A DNA stretch of 21,096 bases from Candidatus Thorarchaeota archaeon (GCA_016840825.1 JAEORN010000031.1:1-21096), one strand, 5' to 3'; numbered from the stretch's first letter, positions 1 to 8,459 are shown. Notes: generated from the sequence alone by a model not told the origin. A program made the numbers and translations.

Positions 1-1577
1 CCCATAAGCTCTGATCCAATCTGAGTGCTTAGTCGAGTTCTCTGAAGCTCACCACCAGAGATGGTATCAGCTCGACGATTCAAGCTAAGGTAGTAGAGAC
101 CGATGTCCAACATCAGGTCCATTCGTTTCTTCAATTCATCAAGAATAGGACCTGCGATATGTTCCTTCTCTACAGGAGTCATAATGTTGTCAACGAATGA
201 CCGTAGGTCCTGTAATGGCAAAGTAGACAATTCATGGATAGTTTTGTGACCTACCTTCACAAGCATCCGCTGAGGAAGAAGCTTTGCTCCTTTGCAGTCA
301 GGGCACAGACTCTCGACCATGCGTTTCTCAATCCAATTATACCCAGGATCATTCTGCTTACGTTCTTTACACAGACGCCGATACCATGCATCCAATCGGG
401 GTACAATACCTCTGAAAGAGAACATCTTCCCAAAGTTTTCGTGGTCCCTCTGCTCATCAGGAGGGCGTAACATCTCAAACTTCTCACCACCTGTTCCATA
501 GTACAGCTTATGCTTGACATCCTCAGAAAGATCCTTGTATGGGGTATCCAAGTCGAAGCCAAAATGCTCCCCCATGCTATAGGCTAAACAATAGTTCCAG
601 TTGATGAGACGCTTGTATGTGCTTGTGTCAAGATTGAATGAACCTCTATCAATGGCTCCTTCTCGTAGACTCTTATCGGGATTTGCCACCATAAGAATAG
701 GATTTGCTGTCATATGAGTGCCTAAGCCCCCACAAGTTCTGCAATAGCTATCACCTTCATTCGAGGAGAAGTACCACGGGAGGAATTCGCCAGCTAATAC
801 ATGATGTTCAGAACATGATAAAGATGAGTAGAATTCCAGAGAATTTGGAACATTCTCTGGATTTGTTATATTCAGTCGGAGAAAACCTTCACCAATCCTC
901 AGACATTCGATGATTGAATTCACGATTTGTTTTGTCTGATCCCCATTTATTGTGAACTTGTCTAAGATACCTTCAATACGATACTCCTCTTCCTCGTCAA
1001 GCTCAATTTTATCAGAAGTACTTCTTAATTCACCGTCGAGTCTGATATTCCTGCAACCATGATTTCGTATCTCATCAATGAGGTACTCATAGTTCTCGCC
1101 ATATATCTTGAAAAACGGAGCTAGAATCTCGATGGTTGTCCCTTCTGGCAGGGATTGAATATGTTCAGCGATTTGATGCGGAGTCTTTGTGGGAATCTCC
1201 CTCTTGCAATAAGGACAATGGGGAATACCTACCGTCGAGAACAGCAGGCGCATGTAAGTCTGAATCTCTGTTAAAGTACCTACAGTTGATCTTGGATTTC
1301 TCACACCTCGAGCTTGGGATATTGAAAGAACAGGAGAAAGACCTTTCACCGAATCCACAGCAGGTCTCTTAATCAGGGGGATACGAGACCTCGCATAGGC
1401 AGAGAGCGATTCCATGAACCTGCGTTGACCTTCACCATAGAGGACATCGAACGCAAGTGATGATTTTCCGCTCCCAGACACACCAGTTACTACAGTTAGC
1501 TTGTCTCGAGGAATTTCAACATCTATATTCTGCAGATTATTCTCCCGCGCTCCTTTAATGCGTACTGATTTACTCAT
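1..1577 (-). CDS. uvrA: UvrA, excinuclease ABC subunit A (N-terminal 525 residues; cut by window edge)
   Basis: This is the damage-recognition ATPase of nucleotide excision repair, which loads UvrB at DNA lesions. The frame is open from the ATG at 1577 to the window edge. Visible in order are the Walker A motif GVSGSGKSS (residues 32-40), the segment [12 protein letters not shown] (94-105), a CPYC pair (121-124), a UvrB-binding region (about 130-240), a zinc-module-like C255/H258 with C279/C282 followed by GGLG, an insertion domain (about 290-420), CPDCKG (425-430), and the ABC signature [11 protein letters not shown] (506-516). Having the UvrB-binding region argues for true UvrA over a UvrA2-type resistance paralogue. 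The first zinc pair reads CSEH where most UvrA proteins have CxxC. The start overlaps the stop of the upstream nucleotidyltransferase gene (ATGA), so the two are translationally coupled. The second ATPase half lies outside the window; the gene is cut, not broken. Confidence 0.96.
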   Translation of the reverse strand, partial: MSKSVRIKGARENNLQNIDVEIPRDKLTVVTGVSGSGKSSLAFDVLYGEGQRRFMESLSAYARSRIPLIKRPAVDSVKGLSPVLSISQARGVRNPRSTVGTLTEIQTYMRLLFSTVGIPHCPYCKREIPTKTPHQIAEHIQSLPEGTTIEILAPFFKIYGENYEYLIDEIRNHGCRNIRLDGELRSTSDKIELDEEEEYRIEGILDKFTINGDQTKQIVNSIIECLRIGEGFLRLNITNPENVPNSLEFYSSLSCSEHHVLAGEFLPWYFSSNEGDSYCRTCGGLGTHMTANPILMVANPDKSLREGAIDRGSFNLDTSTYKRLINWNYCLAYSMGEHFGFDLDTPYKDLSEDVKHKLYYGTGGEKFEMLRPPDEQRDHENFGKMFSFRGIVPRLDAWYRRLCKERKQNDPGYNWIEKRMVESLCPDCKGAKLLPQRMLVKVGHKTIHELSTLPLQDLRSFVDNIMTPVEKEHIAGPILDELKKRMDLMLDIGLYYLSLNRRADTISGGELQRTRLSTQIGSELM

Positions 1578-2518
1578 AGCAACTCACCTGCCATGCATAG
1601 GTATCCTGCTTCATAGACCTCGTTGCGACTTCTACTTGTAAGCTTCAATGGATACACCATCTTTTGGAGTAACCCCAACCTTGCAAGAAATTCGCATGAT
1701 GAAATCAGAGTGAAGAAATCATTACGATTTAGCTTTTTTCTAAAATGCTTGTCAATCTGTGATATACCACAGTGACCACCTTGTTCAAGGATATAAGTAG
1801 CGATAGGCTCTAGGAGAATTTCAGCGTGTTTCTCTAAATAGTTCTCACATAGATTATAGCTCGTCGCACAAGCTTCCATAGTCACACCGTCCTCAAGCAA
1901 GGAGAAATAGATCTTTCCGAATAGATCAGGATTGTATCTCCTTGCCTGTAGGGTAACCTCTCTTGATGGAACATCACCCTGTGACAGGACTTCCAAATGA
2001 GCTAGTTGAAGTATCAAACCATGAAGCCAACTGAATGCTAACATAGTATCTTTCTGATGAACGATACTCTTCCGTACTTTACTCAGGTATCCTATCGCGG
2101 CATCAGCATATATCATCATCCCAAGTGCTTTATCCCTATCACCAATTCTGGATGAGTTCTCGTGATACTCAGTTATCGTATCATCATTAGAGAACAGCAA
2201 CTTGCCTGTGCATATGATGTGATGAAGCACAGAGCCGTGCAATGGAACATCCATCCAATCTCGAAAGTTCTTCCTTGAATGAACATCAACTTGAATCAGG
2301 ATATCCCCATCCTTCAGCCAATGTTGCTGATATGGAAGAGAGTCGTCCTTCGTTATTATTAGCATATCAATATCAGATTCAGACCACATATCTCCGCGTA
2401 CTAGACTTCCATAGACGAATGCAGCTAGGATATTGGAATCTTTTTGTAGTTGTTCAACAATGGAATCAAGAGCAGAAGTATAATCAGACACTATTCTATT
2501 CTCTTTACTTTCACTCAT
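1574..2518 (-). CDS. Nucleotidyltransferase-domain protein (MNT/kanamycin nucleotidyltransferase-like), 314 aa
   Basis: This is a polymerase-beta-superfamily nucleotidyltransferase. The fold's signature is complete: GSLVRGD (residues 37-43), SDID (48-51, metal ligands D49 and D51) and a third carboxylate at D78 in IQVDVH, so it is probably active. The length is well above the ~100 residues of a minimal MNT toxin or antidote. A helical middle region (about 115-240) recalls the C-terminal helical domains of aminoglycoside nucleotidyltransferases, and the last ~70 residues look like a winged helix (a [17 protein letters not shown] helix pair followed by short strands). The target is unknown: a small molecule, a protein or a tRNA are all possible. 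It begins 4 bases after the regulator gene's stop, with a good ribosome binding site (GGAG about 9 bases before the ATG), and its stop overlaps the uvrA start. It is therefore the middle gene of a three-gene operon. Confidence 0.85.
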   Translation of the reverse strand: MSESKENRIVSDYTSALDSIVEQLQKDSNILAAFVYGSLVRGDMWSESDIDMLIITKDDSLPYQQHWLKDGDILIQVDVHSRKNFRDWMDVPLHGSVLHHIICTGKLLFSNDDTITEYHENSSRIGDRDKALGMMIYADAAIGYLSKVRKSIVHQKDTMLAFSWLHGLILQLAHLEVLSQGDVPSREVTLQARRYNPDLFGKIYFSLLEDGVTMEACATSYNLCENYLEKHAEILLEPIATYILEQGGHCGISQIDKHFRKKLNRNDFFTLISSCEFLARLGLLQKMVYPLKLTSRSRNEVYEAGYLCMAGELL

Positions 2519-2522
2519 CGAA

Positions 2523-3395
2523 TCACTTCTCCTTTATAGGGTGATATAGATCGAGCAGGAAATCACCATCACTTCCGTCCGGAGATAGCGCATGTTCAAG
2601 GCAAGGCCCTTTTGCCATCATGTATTTACTTGAGCGTACCCATTCGTCTAGCTTTTTCCAGCTTTCAAGATATCCATGTTCCTTGAAGAATTCAGATTCA
2701 ATCTCCTCCGTCAAGTTACATGTAATGACAGCGTATTTCCCACCCTTGAACTCCTTATACTCCATACCTTCAGAGAGCTCATATTCTCTGTCAACTACCA
2801 TCCAGAACTCATATCCATACTCTGAACTACCGGGTTGAGGATTCGGATTATTAAACCCATACACAGGGTGCTTCTGAGGCTTGTTCAGCAAACCTAGAGG
2901 CTCAGCCCACTCACGCATCTTCTGCCATGCATCGTTTTCAGGTGAGCGGCTTATCACTCGAGCACTTACAACCTTTTGAGGAGCGAGCTTGACTATACGA
3001 ACATCTGATTCTTCGAGATCGTCAGCTCTCTTCGAATGAACCTTTAAGATTAGCTCTGCCCGTTTCGCAGATTCCGCATTCCTGCGCCTGACAGATTTTC
3101 CATAGGCTTCAACAATTGTAGATGTAAAGAGAATTCCATCATCAGTTATTTCATACAAACCGCGTTTCGGATTTGTGATCAGCTCAGCTGATAGCAGCTT
3201 TGATAGGTGATGAGCAAGGGCAGTCTTGCTTAGTCTGACGACTTGGAGGAGATCATCAAATTCCTTGGGTCCTTGAAGAAGTGAGGACAGTATCTCGAGT
3301 CGGGATTGATGGGAGATAGAAGAGAGGAGATATTCAATATCCTGCTTGAAATCATCAAGTGTGGATGACCATTGGTGTCTTTTTGTCTTGCTCAT
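2523..3395 (-). CDS. Winged-helix (ArsR-type) transcriptional regulator with GyrI-like effector domain, 290 aa
   Basis: This is a predicted ligand-responsive DNA-binding regulator. Residues about 18-95 form an ArsR-like winged helix: a helix around SHQSRLEILSSLL, a recognition helix around LSKTALAHHLSKLLSAELI, and a wing with YEITDDG. After a basic linker, residues about 130-288 match the GyrI-like/AraC effector-binding fold, with VYGFNNPNPQPG, YEFWMVVD, GGKYAVITC, SWKKLDEWVRSSKYMMAKGPCLEHAL and a final DLYHPIK. The glutamate in PCLEHAL sits where the ligand-contacting Glu lies in this fold, which binds hydrophobic or cationic drugs in characterised members. It is first in the operon with the nucleotidyltransferase and uvrA, so it may sense a toxic compound and control them. 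There is no strong ribosome binding site. An AT-rich TATA-like element at about 3430-3440 would give a very short leader. Confidence 0.86.
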   Translation of the reverse strand: MSKTKRHQWSSTLDDFKQDIEYLLSSISHQSRLEILSSLLQGPKEFDDLLQVVRLSKTALAHHLSKLLSAELITNPKRGLYEITDDGILFTSTIVEAYGKSVRRRNAESAKRAELILKVHSKRADDLEESDVRIVKLAPQKVVSARVISRSPENDAWQKMREWAEPLGLLNKPQKHPVYGFNNPNPQPGSSEYGYEFWMVVDREYELSEGMEYKEFKGGKYAVITCNLTEEIESEFFKEHGYLESWKKLDEWVRSSKYMMAKGPCLEHALSPDGSDGDFLLDLYHPIKEK

Positions 3396-3532
3396 CTAAA
3401 CCACGAAGGAAAGATTCCCCTCATATGTTATTAAATATTTCTTTGAACGTAAGTACTAATTTCACTGAACAATTTTGCGTTCTTCGAGAACCTGAGAATC
3501 TATTAGGATTGCGCTCTCGGATGGTGGGAACA

Positions 3533-4114
3533 TTAGATGTCAAACTGTAGCTTGTTTTCGTCCCACCATTTCTGCCATCTATTGATGATTTGCTCCCGAT
3601 CTGATTGTATAACACCATCAACGAAGGAGGGCCCAGGATTTCCAAGTAGGCGTCGTAGCATTACTATTTGCCCCATATGACCCATATAGTGAAAGGCCAT
3701 CCTATACAAGGTTTCCAACAATGATTCACTAGGATTACCTGCAAATTTCTGGTGGAACATAGAGGACTCTAATCCTTGAAGATACTCTTTGTTACAATTC
3801 GACATCTCAAGATAAGTATCAATCAAGTCCCTGAATGGAAGAGGAGGTTTACTACTTAGAATCTCCTCCTTTGTTGTCCCATATCTGAAGTACTCACACA
3901 CTTCATCAGAGAAGAACTCCCTATTTTGACAGGTTAAACTAACAACCCAATGATAATGAATGGCACAATGACCAAAGATCCAGCCTATCGAATTTATTTT
4001 AGGTGATGCCAGAGAGTAGATTTGCTCAGATGACAAACCAATCAATGATTGTAAAAGATTACATTCTGCGATTTCAACAGATGCTATACCCATATTTGCG
4101 GCGCTCAGTTCCAT
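3533..4114 (-). CDS. DinB/YfiT-like metal-binding four-helix protein, 193 aa
   Basis: This is a member of the DinB superfamily of four-helix-bundle proteins, which usually hold a divalent metal through three histidines; several members are thiol-dependent transferases or hydrolases. The candidate ligands are all present: H49 in IFGHCAIHYHW, and H142 and H146 in FHYMGHMGQ, the last being the superfamily's typical HxxxHxGQ motif. The length is slightly above the usual 150-170 residues, with an extra Trp-rich tail. There is no signal peptide or membrane segment, so it should act in the cytosol. The ATG at 4114 follows an AGGTGA ribosome binding site. A 137-base gap separates it from the downstream regulator gene on the same strand, so it may or may not belong to that transcript. 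The substrate cannot be read from the sequence. Confidence 0.87.
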   Translation of the reverse strand: MELSAANMGIASVEIAECNLLQSLIGLSSEQIYSLASPKINSIGWIFGHCAIHYHWVVSLTCQNREFFSDEVCEYFRYGTTKEEILSSKPPLPFRDLIDTYLEMSNCNKEYLQGLESSMFHQKFAGNPSESLLETLYRMAFHYMGHMGQIVMLRRLLGNPGPSFVDGVIQSDREQIINRWQKWWDENKLQFDI

Positions 4115-4238
4115 CGAATCACCTTAGAAGAATAGTATCAGTGCCTCATATAGAATTTTTCAGCGACGCTTCTTGGCTCTAAATTACATTTAAGGAAATG
4201 ATGTATGTCGCCATTCGAAAAATGAATCCAGCAGAAGC

Positions 4239-4245
4239 TTATATG
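4239..4245 (+). promoter_or_regulatory. Probable TATA box of the subtilase gene
   Basis: TTATATG, preceded by AAGC as a weak BRE-like stretch, lies 45 bases before the ATG at 4290. With the usual archaeal spacing this puts the transcript start near 4265-4270, just before the ribosome binding site AGGAGAGG at 4275-4282. This rests on position and pattern only. Confidence 0.35.
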
Positions 4246-4289
4246 TTGCTTTTGCATGCAATTATTTGTCAGTTAGGAGAGGTTGTAAG

Positions 4290-7205
4290 ATGAAGCGCAC
4301 GCTTGTTCTTATTTTATTAGTTGTATCTACAGTCATTATCTTCAATCCAATCCCACAGAATCAAGCACCTTTAATTGAATCTAGAGAGGAGATTTCAATT
4401 ATTGAGGATTTCATTGATAGTGGCGAGAAACAGGATGTGACTGTTCGATTTGAAAGGGAGCTAACTCCATCAGAAATTGAATACTATGAGAGAAGAGGGA
4501 TTAACTTTGGAGATACGATTCAGAACATAGGTTCAATATACATAGTAAAAGCATCACAGGTTGCCCTAGATTATCTCGAAAAGGATCCGATGTTTGAGAA
4601 TGCAGAACCTTTGAAGCAACCAAAATACCAAACGCCAAGAGATGTTTCAATACCTGATTGTTATGCAGACATTGCACAACAGATGCAAGACTACTATGGA
4701 TACAATCTTACGGGGAAAGGAATCCTAGTCGCAGACTTGGATACAGGCGTTCAGTGGAAGCATCCAGATTTCTTCTTTGCTGATGGAGAGAGCATTCAGT
4801 ACTTTGAAACAGCAAGCACTCCACCGAATATGTGGATATTCAATAACGGAACAGATGGAGTGGACCTAAATAACAACATGGCAATTGAAAGCAATGAGAA
4901 ACTCTATGCAATTGATGTCAATGAGAATGCCGCAATAGATGCTGATGTCGACTGGTTATGGTTAGATAATGGTACAACAGTAGGCTCTATCGATGATGGA
5001 GATGCATTCTTTGCAGTAAATGACACAGATTCGGATAACGTAGTTGAAGGTGTAGATTACTTAGTCCGATTGAAGACACCTAAGACGAAATATCTCGTTC
5101 ACAAGGTCTCTGGATTTATTCAAGCTTGGGAGAGAGGAGTCAATCTAACTTCTAGTACATTCTATGATACAGATGGACATGGTACAGGCGTAGCAGGAAT
5201 CCTGAATGGAGGGCAGCTTGGGTATAGAAAATATGTCGGAGTTGCGCCTGATGCAGAGCTCATGGCCATCAATATCTTCGGCAATGATGGCCTTACAGTA
5301 GAAGAGGGGCTTATCTATGCAAGGAATCATGGAGCAGATGTAATACTTATCGAGGTCGGTTCGTGGACATACGAGTTCTTAGATGGATCCAGTAATGTCG
5401 AATTAATGATTGATGCTCTGACAGCAAGTGGGATACCGGTTATAGTACCAGCTGGAAACCTAAGAGGGGCGAATAGACACGCAATGCGGTCGGGTACCGC
5501 AAATACAATTCTGTCTACAGATTTCAATCTTAATCAATCCGGATTACAAGCAATTCCAGCTACAGAGATGTATATCACAGTGCTATGTGATAAGCTTGTG
5601 AATAGTGCTGAAGTGAATATCACCGAACCAACATCCTCCGGCACCATTGTCCACCAGCTCAGCTTCGGAATTGGTTACTATCAATGGACCACTGCCTCTA
5701 TTGGGGCGAATGTGACGATTGATGCCTTCATCGCCAACTCAACACGGGCGGGTTGGTATATGATTGGAATCGATATTAGAGGAACATTGAAGCATACATC
5801 CTATTGGTCCATTGAGATAAACAACACTCAATCCGCGACCTATCACTTCTATATCTCAGATGATGCAAGTGCATGGAGCTACGGATCTGAATGGTATGGA
5901 CCACATGGTGTTACTAATCAAAACACGATTACGTGGCCCTCAACAGCTGATACTGCAATTTCTGTAGCATCGTATCACACCAGGTCCCTATGGGCGACAG
6001 CGGGCGCGATAGCATCCTTTTCATCAGAGGGTCCTAGGGTCGATGGAAATAACAAGATGTCAATTGCTGCACCAGGAGGTTGGGACGTCATCTCTGCATG
6101 GTCAAGTGACTCTGCATGGGCGACATGGTTTGATTATTACGGTGGCCTTGCACTAGATTCTGTATTCGGAGGCTACAGACTCTTCAGTGGGACTTCTGCA
6201 TCAGGGCCCCATGTCGCAGGTGCAGCTGCACTCATCCTACAGCTGAATTCTGAGTGTGGCTCAATTGTCAAGGATATTATCGAATCCACTGCGTATAATG
6301 ATGGATTTACAGGCTCGATACCCCCACCGCCGGGAGTAGCAAACATTGGTTGGGGTTATGGAAAGCTCAATGTGTCAAACGCAATAGAAGAAACAATGAA
6401 GCTCCCAGTCATTTGGGAAGTGCAAGAAAACCCCTTACCTCCAGAGTACAATGAAACATTTGTTGTAACGGCCAATGTGTCAAATGCGGACTTTGTGGTC
6501 TTCGATTGGACTTCCAACGATTGGTCATCAATGGTACATGCGAATATGACATTATCAAGTGGACTGTATACAGCTTCGATTCCGAGTCACGCATACTCAA
6601 CTGCGATTGAATATAGAGTCATGCCAATTAATTCCTCTGCTATTGGGGGACCAGTATATGGTGGAGATTACATTGTTGCAGACACTATTGCTCCTGCTAT
6701 AGGGTCATTCTGGCATAATGCTACAGCGACAGTTGTTGATCCAACATTCATAGACATCGCGATTCAAGCGACGGAACCTGTAAATGCCTCGGGCATATGG
6801 GCTGTGGATATAGAGTTCACTCTTGACAATTGGGTATCGATCAATTACATCACCATGACTTACAATGGCACTCATTGGACTGGTATGATAACGCCTGCAC
6901 CAGCACCATTCACCGTCCAGTTCAGAGTCGCGGTATGGGATAATGCGATGAACATAGCGAGGACATCCATCTTCTCGTACACTGTGACACCCGCAACGAC
7001 CACGACAACCACTACAACCACTACAACCACAACGACCACAACAACAACTACAACAGATACAGGTACTACTACGGGTACTATTACTGGACCGACAACGACT
7101 TTCAACTTACCAGAATGGATTCAAGAAAACATGACCTTGGTGTTAGTTGCTGGAGCAATCCTGTTGCTGCTGATCATCATAGTAGCGTGTAGGCGACGAA
7201 ACTAG
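4290..7205 (+). CDS. Cell-surface subtilisin-like (S8) serine protease with Thr-rich stalk and C-terminal membrane anchor, 971 aa
   Basis: This is a secreted, membrane-anchored subtilase. An N-terminal signal peptide (about 1-26) is followed by an I9-like propeptide region (about 45-110) and a peptidase domain with the full active site: D151 (DLDTG), H297 (DGHGTGVAG), oxyanion N390 (PAGN) and S636 (GTSASGPHVAG). The Asp-His spacing is long because of an Asp/Asn-rich insert (about 187-257) that resembles calcium-binding loops. A beta-rich insert (about 415-530) sits between N390 and S636. Ig-like or pre-anchor domains (about 705-895) lead to a run of 20 threonines, then one hydrophobic helix and a CRRRN tail. 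The protein should thus be held outside the cell on a probably glycosylated stalk. I chose the ATG at 4290 over the in-frame TTG at 4266 because AGGAGAGG lies 7 bases before it and the signal peptide then starts MKR. It is transcribed alone and degrades external or surface proteins; the targets are unknown. Confidence 0.94.
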   Translation: MKRTLVLILLVVSTVIIFNPIPQNQAPLIESREEISIIEDFIDSGEKQDVTVRFERELTPSEIEYYERRGINFGDTIQNIGSIYIVKASQVALDYLEKDPMFENAEPLKQPKYQTPRDVSIPDCYADIAQQMQDYYGYNLTGKGILVADLDTGVQWKHPDFFFADGESIQYFETASTPPNMWIFNNGTDGVDLNNNMAIESNEKLYAIDVNENAAIDADVDWLWLDNGTTVGSIDDGDAFFAVNDTDSDNVVEGVDYLVRLKTPKTKYLVHKVSGFIQAWERGVNLTSSTFYDTDGHGTGVAGILNGGQLGYRKYVGVAPDAELMAINIFGNDGLTVEEGLIYARNHGADVILIEVGSWTYEFLDGSSNVELMIDALTASGIPVIVPAGNLRGANRHAMRSGTANTILSTDFNLNQSGLQAIPATEMYITVLCDKLVNSAEVNITEPTSSGTIVHQLSFGIGYYQWTTASIGANVTIDAFIANSTRAGWYMIGIDIRGTLKHTSYWSIEINNTQSATYHFYISDDASAWSYGSEWYGPHGVTNQNTITWPSTADTAISVASYHTRSLWATAGAIASFSSEGPRVDGNNKMSIAAPGGWDVISAWSSDSAWATWFDYYGGLALDSVFGGYRLFSGTSASGPHVAGAAALILQLNSECGSIVKDIIESTAYNDGFTGSIPPPPGVANIGWGYGKLNVSNAIEETMKLPVIWEVQENPLPPEYNETFVVTANVSNADFVVFDWTSNDWSSMVHANMTLSSGLYTASIPSHAYSTAIEYRVMPINSSAIGGPVYGGDYIVADTIAPAIGSFWHNATATVVDPTFIDIAIQATEPVNASGIWAVDIEFTLDNWVSINYITMTYNGTHWTGMITPAPAPFTVQFRVAVWDNAMNIARTSIFSYTVTPATTTTTTTTTTTTTTTTTTTTDTGTTTGTITGPTTTFNLPEWIQENMTLVLVAGAILLLLIIIVACRRRN
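6996..7055 (+). repeat. Run of 20 threonine codons (ACN low-complexity tract)
   Basis: Twenty consecutive Thr codons use all four third bases (ACA, ACC, ACG, ACT), so the tract is kept at the protein level and is not a simple one-codon slippage product. It encodes the stalk before the membrane anchor of the subtilase; stalks of this kind are usually O-glycosylated. A second Thr/Gly-rich patch follows at about 7059-7101. Confidence 0.9.
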
Positions 7206-7213
7206 CAAGAATA

Positions 7214-7252
7214 GAAGCTCTCCAGTATGGGAGCTTCTCCTTCCTCTTTTTT
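7214..7252 (+). terminator. Hairpin plus T-rich tract after the subtilase gene
   Basis: GAAGCTC (7214-7220) pairs with GAGCTTC (7231-7237). The stem can be extended by a T-G wobble and a C-G pair, leaving a loop of about six bases. A pyrimidine-rich tail ends in six Ts (7247-7252). It lies 9 bases after the stop codon and separates the protease from the next gene. Confidence 0.7.
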
Positions 7253-7329
7253 AAGACCAAAAAGACATTTTGCGGATTCCGTAAATTAATAGTAGAACTG
7301 GCACTCAAGTAGTATAGGAGCGAAATCAT

Positions 7330-7980
7330 TTGACAGAGGAATCCAAGTGCGACCCGATCTACTTCGATGAAACTTGTGGGTTCATTGACAGAGTGAAGGC
7401 CCAACTTAGACTGACACAAGGCACTGAAATCGCACGAAGATATCTGGCGATGAATGCATTTGACGGCATCCTTCCTGTTTTGGGAATCATAATGGGCGGA
7501 TTTGCTTCACTAGCTTTCCAGGATTCACTAGTTATATTTGAGACCTCGATTCTCGCTATTTTCGCAACGAGTTTTGCCATGCTCATCTCAGGCATAACAT
7601 CATCCTATCTTACTGAAGGAGCGGAGAGAAAACGAGATATCGAGGAACTAGAGCGCTCCTTGCTGAAAAGCCTTGATGGTAGTATAATTGTGAAGGCAAC
7701 AAAAACAACAACATTAGTGGTATCTTTCATAAATGGTATTTCGCCATTTGGTGCAGCCATGATCACAACCGCTCCCTTGCTCTTGGTATTTCTTGGTTTA
7801 CCAATAGGTACTGCATTCACATTCTCTGTTCTCATTGCAATGCTGCTACTCTTCGTCCTAGGCCTCTTCTTGGGAAGGATCTCGAAATCGAATATGCTTG
7901 CCTATGGGTTGAAGACACTAGCAGCAGGAATACTAGTTGTGATCATGATATGGTTCTTCTCAAATCTAACAGGCTACTAA
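7330..7980 (+). CDS. VIT1/CCC1-family membrane transporter (iron/manganese type), 216 aa
   Basis: This is a small integral membrane protein of the vacuolar iron transporter/CCC1 family, whose known members move Fe2+ or Mn2+ out of the cytosol. The first membrane helix carries the family pattern NAFDGILPVLGIIMGG with D45, equivalent to the transport-pathway Asp. The second helix has SFAMLISGITSSYLTEGAERKRD, running into an acidic/basic cytosolic segment, and three further helices follow (about 130-158, 162-182, 192-210). Five helices and ~216 residues fit the family. The TTG start at 7330 is backed by AGGAG at 7316-7320; the next ATG (7450) would remove the cytosolic N-terminus. The metal is not readable from sequence. 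Its stop overlaps that of the convergent gene by 4 bases. Confidence 0.85.
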   Translation: MTEESKCDPIYFDETCGFIDRVKAQLRLTQGTEIARRYLAMNAFDGILPVLGIIMGGFASLAFQDSLVIFETSILAIFATSFAMLISGITSSYLTEGAERKRDIEELERSLLKSLDGSIIVKATKTTTLVVSFINGISPFGAAMITTAPLLLVFLGLPIGTAFTFSVLIAMLLLFVLGLFLGRISKSNMLAYGLKTLAAGILVVIMIWFFSNLTGY

Positions 7981-8399
7981 GTATCAAACTCAGCTGAATG
8001 CCGTGCTGAATAGAGATAGCTTGTCAGAAAGAGGAAGACAAGGATTACTGGTATAACAAGTGACACGAAAGACCCTTGAATGGTAACGAATTGATTTGAT
8101 ATGGCAATGACCCTATTTATGTAAATCCCAACTATAACAGGAAAGACTGTAATCAAGAGTATGTCCTTCCTTTCCATCGGTTTTCTATCAGCCCATAACA
8201 AGAGTAGGGTCCAACCAAACATGAGCGGGGCACCCATACCCATTGCAAACATGTAGTCAAAACCAGGAGTAAACGATTCAAATCCCTCCATGATTGCAAA
8301 CAGATCCGGAGAAATCATCGCTAAGCCGACAAACGCATCAATGATGGCGCCTACCCAATAACTGATTCTCAATAGCAAGATATTTCGCTTCATCTTCAT
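7977..8399 (-). CDS. Uncharacterised four-helix membrane protein, 140 aa
   Basis: I do not recognise a family. The protein has four hydrophobic segments (about residues 9-31, 49-70, 79-101 and 109-131) and very short loops. A polar stretch ADRKPMERKD lies between helices 2 and 3, and the hydrophilic tail is SARHSAEFDT. There is no signal peptide beyond the first helix. I took the ATG at 8399; a GTG at 8402 and an ATG at 8393 are alternatives, and none has a clear ribosome binding site, which may mean a short-leader or leaderless transcript. It is divergent from the MarR regulator, and two palindromes lie just before its start, so that regulator probably controls it. Such pairs often encode a stress-responsive membrane or transport protein, but nothing here shows the substrate. 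Confidence 0.75.
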   Translation of the reverse strand: MKMKRNILLLRISYWVGAIIDAFVGLAMISPDLFAIMEGFESFTPGFDYMFAMGMGAPLMFGWTLLLLWADRKPMERKDILLITVFPVIVGIYINRVIAISNQFVTIQGSFVSLVIPVILVFLFLTSYLYSARHSAEFDT

Positions 8400-8406
8400 C
8401 ACATTT

Positions 8407-8423
8407 TATTCCATATTGGAATA
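8407..8423. promoter_or_regulatory. Operator-like palindrome 1 (TTCC-N5-GGAA)
   Basis: TATTCCATATTGGAATA has perfect 7-base arms around TAT, centred at 8415. It lies just upstream of the four-helix membrane protein start and touches palindrome 2. It is a likely binding site of the adjacent MarR regulator. Confidence 0.6.
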
Positions 8424-8440
8424 TTTCCAATTTGGAAATA
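8422..8440. promoter_or_regulatory. Operator-like palindrome 2 (TTCC-N5-GGAA)
   Basis: TATTTCCAATTTGGAAATA has perfect 9-base arms around a single T, centred at 8431, 16 bases from palindrome 1. On the minus strand it covers the expected transcript start of the four-helix membrane protein gene, so occupancy should block that gene. Confidence 0.65.
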
Positions 8441-8450
8441 ATTACATCGT

Positions 8451-8459
8451 ATTTAAATA
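8451..8459. promoter_or_regulatory. Symmetric TATA box shared by divergent promoters
   Basis: ATTTAAATA is nearly palindromic and could serve both directions. Rightward it puts the transcript start near 8480-8485, with the MarR ribosome binding site at 8500. Leftward it puts the start near 8428, over palindrome 2. The gap has no other comparably good TATA box. Confidence 0.55.

Noticed and set aside
234..1372. Several short plus-strand and minus-strand frames in the first 1.4 kb
   Set aside because: All lie inside the continuous uvrA frame, which carries full motif conservation. The short frames have no recognisable domains.
2242..2544. 100-residue plus-strand frame opposite the nucleotidyltransferase start, considered as an antitoxin partner
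   Set aside because: It is antisense to the GSLVRGD/SDID active-site region, has no ribosome binding site and no HEPN or antitoxin features. The nucleotidyltransferase is coupled to uvrA instead.
4266..4289. Upstream TTG start of the subtilase, adding MSVRRGCK
   Set aside because: The ribosome binding site AGGAGAGG lies between this TTG and the ATG at 4290, and the shorter form gives a standard signal peptide.
6872..7105. Minus-strand open frame with a long valine run
   Set aside because: It is the antisense reading of the Thr codon tract (ACN read backwards gives NGT, many of them GTN in a shifted frame). It lies wholly inside the subtilase gene and has no ribosome binding site.
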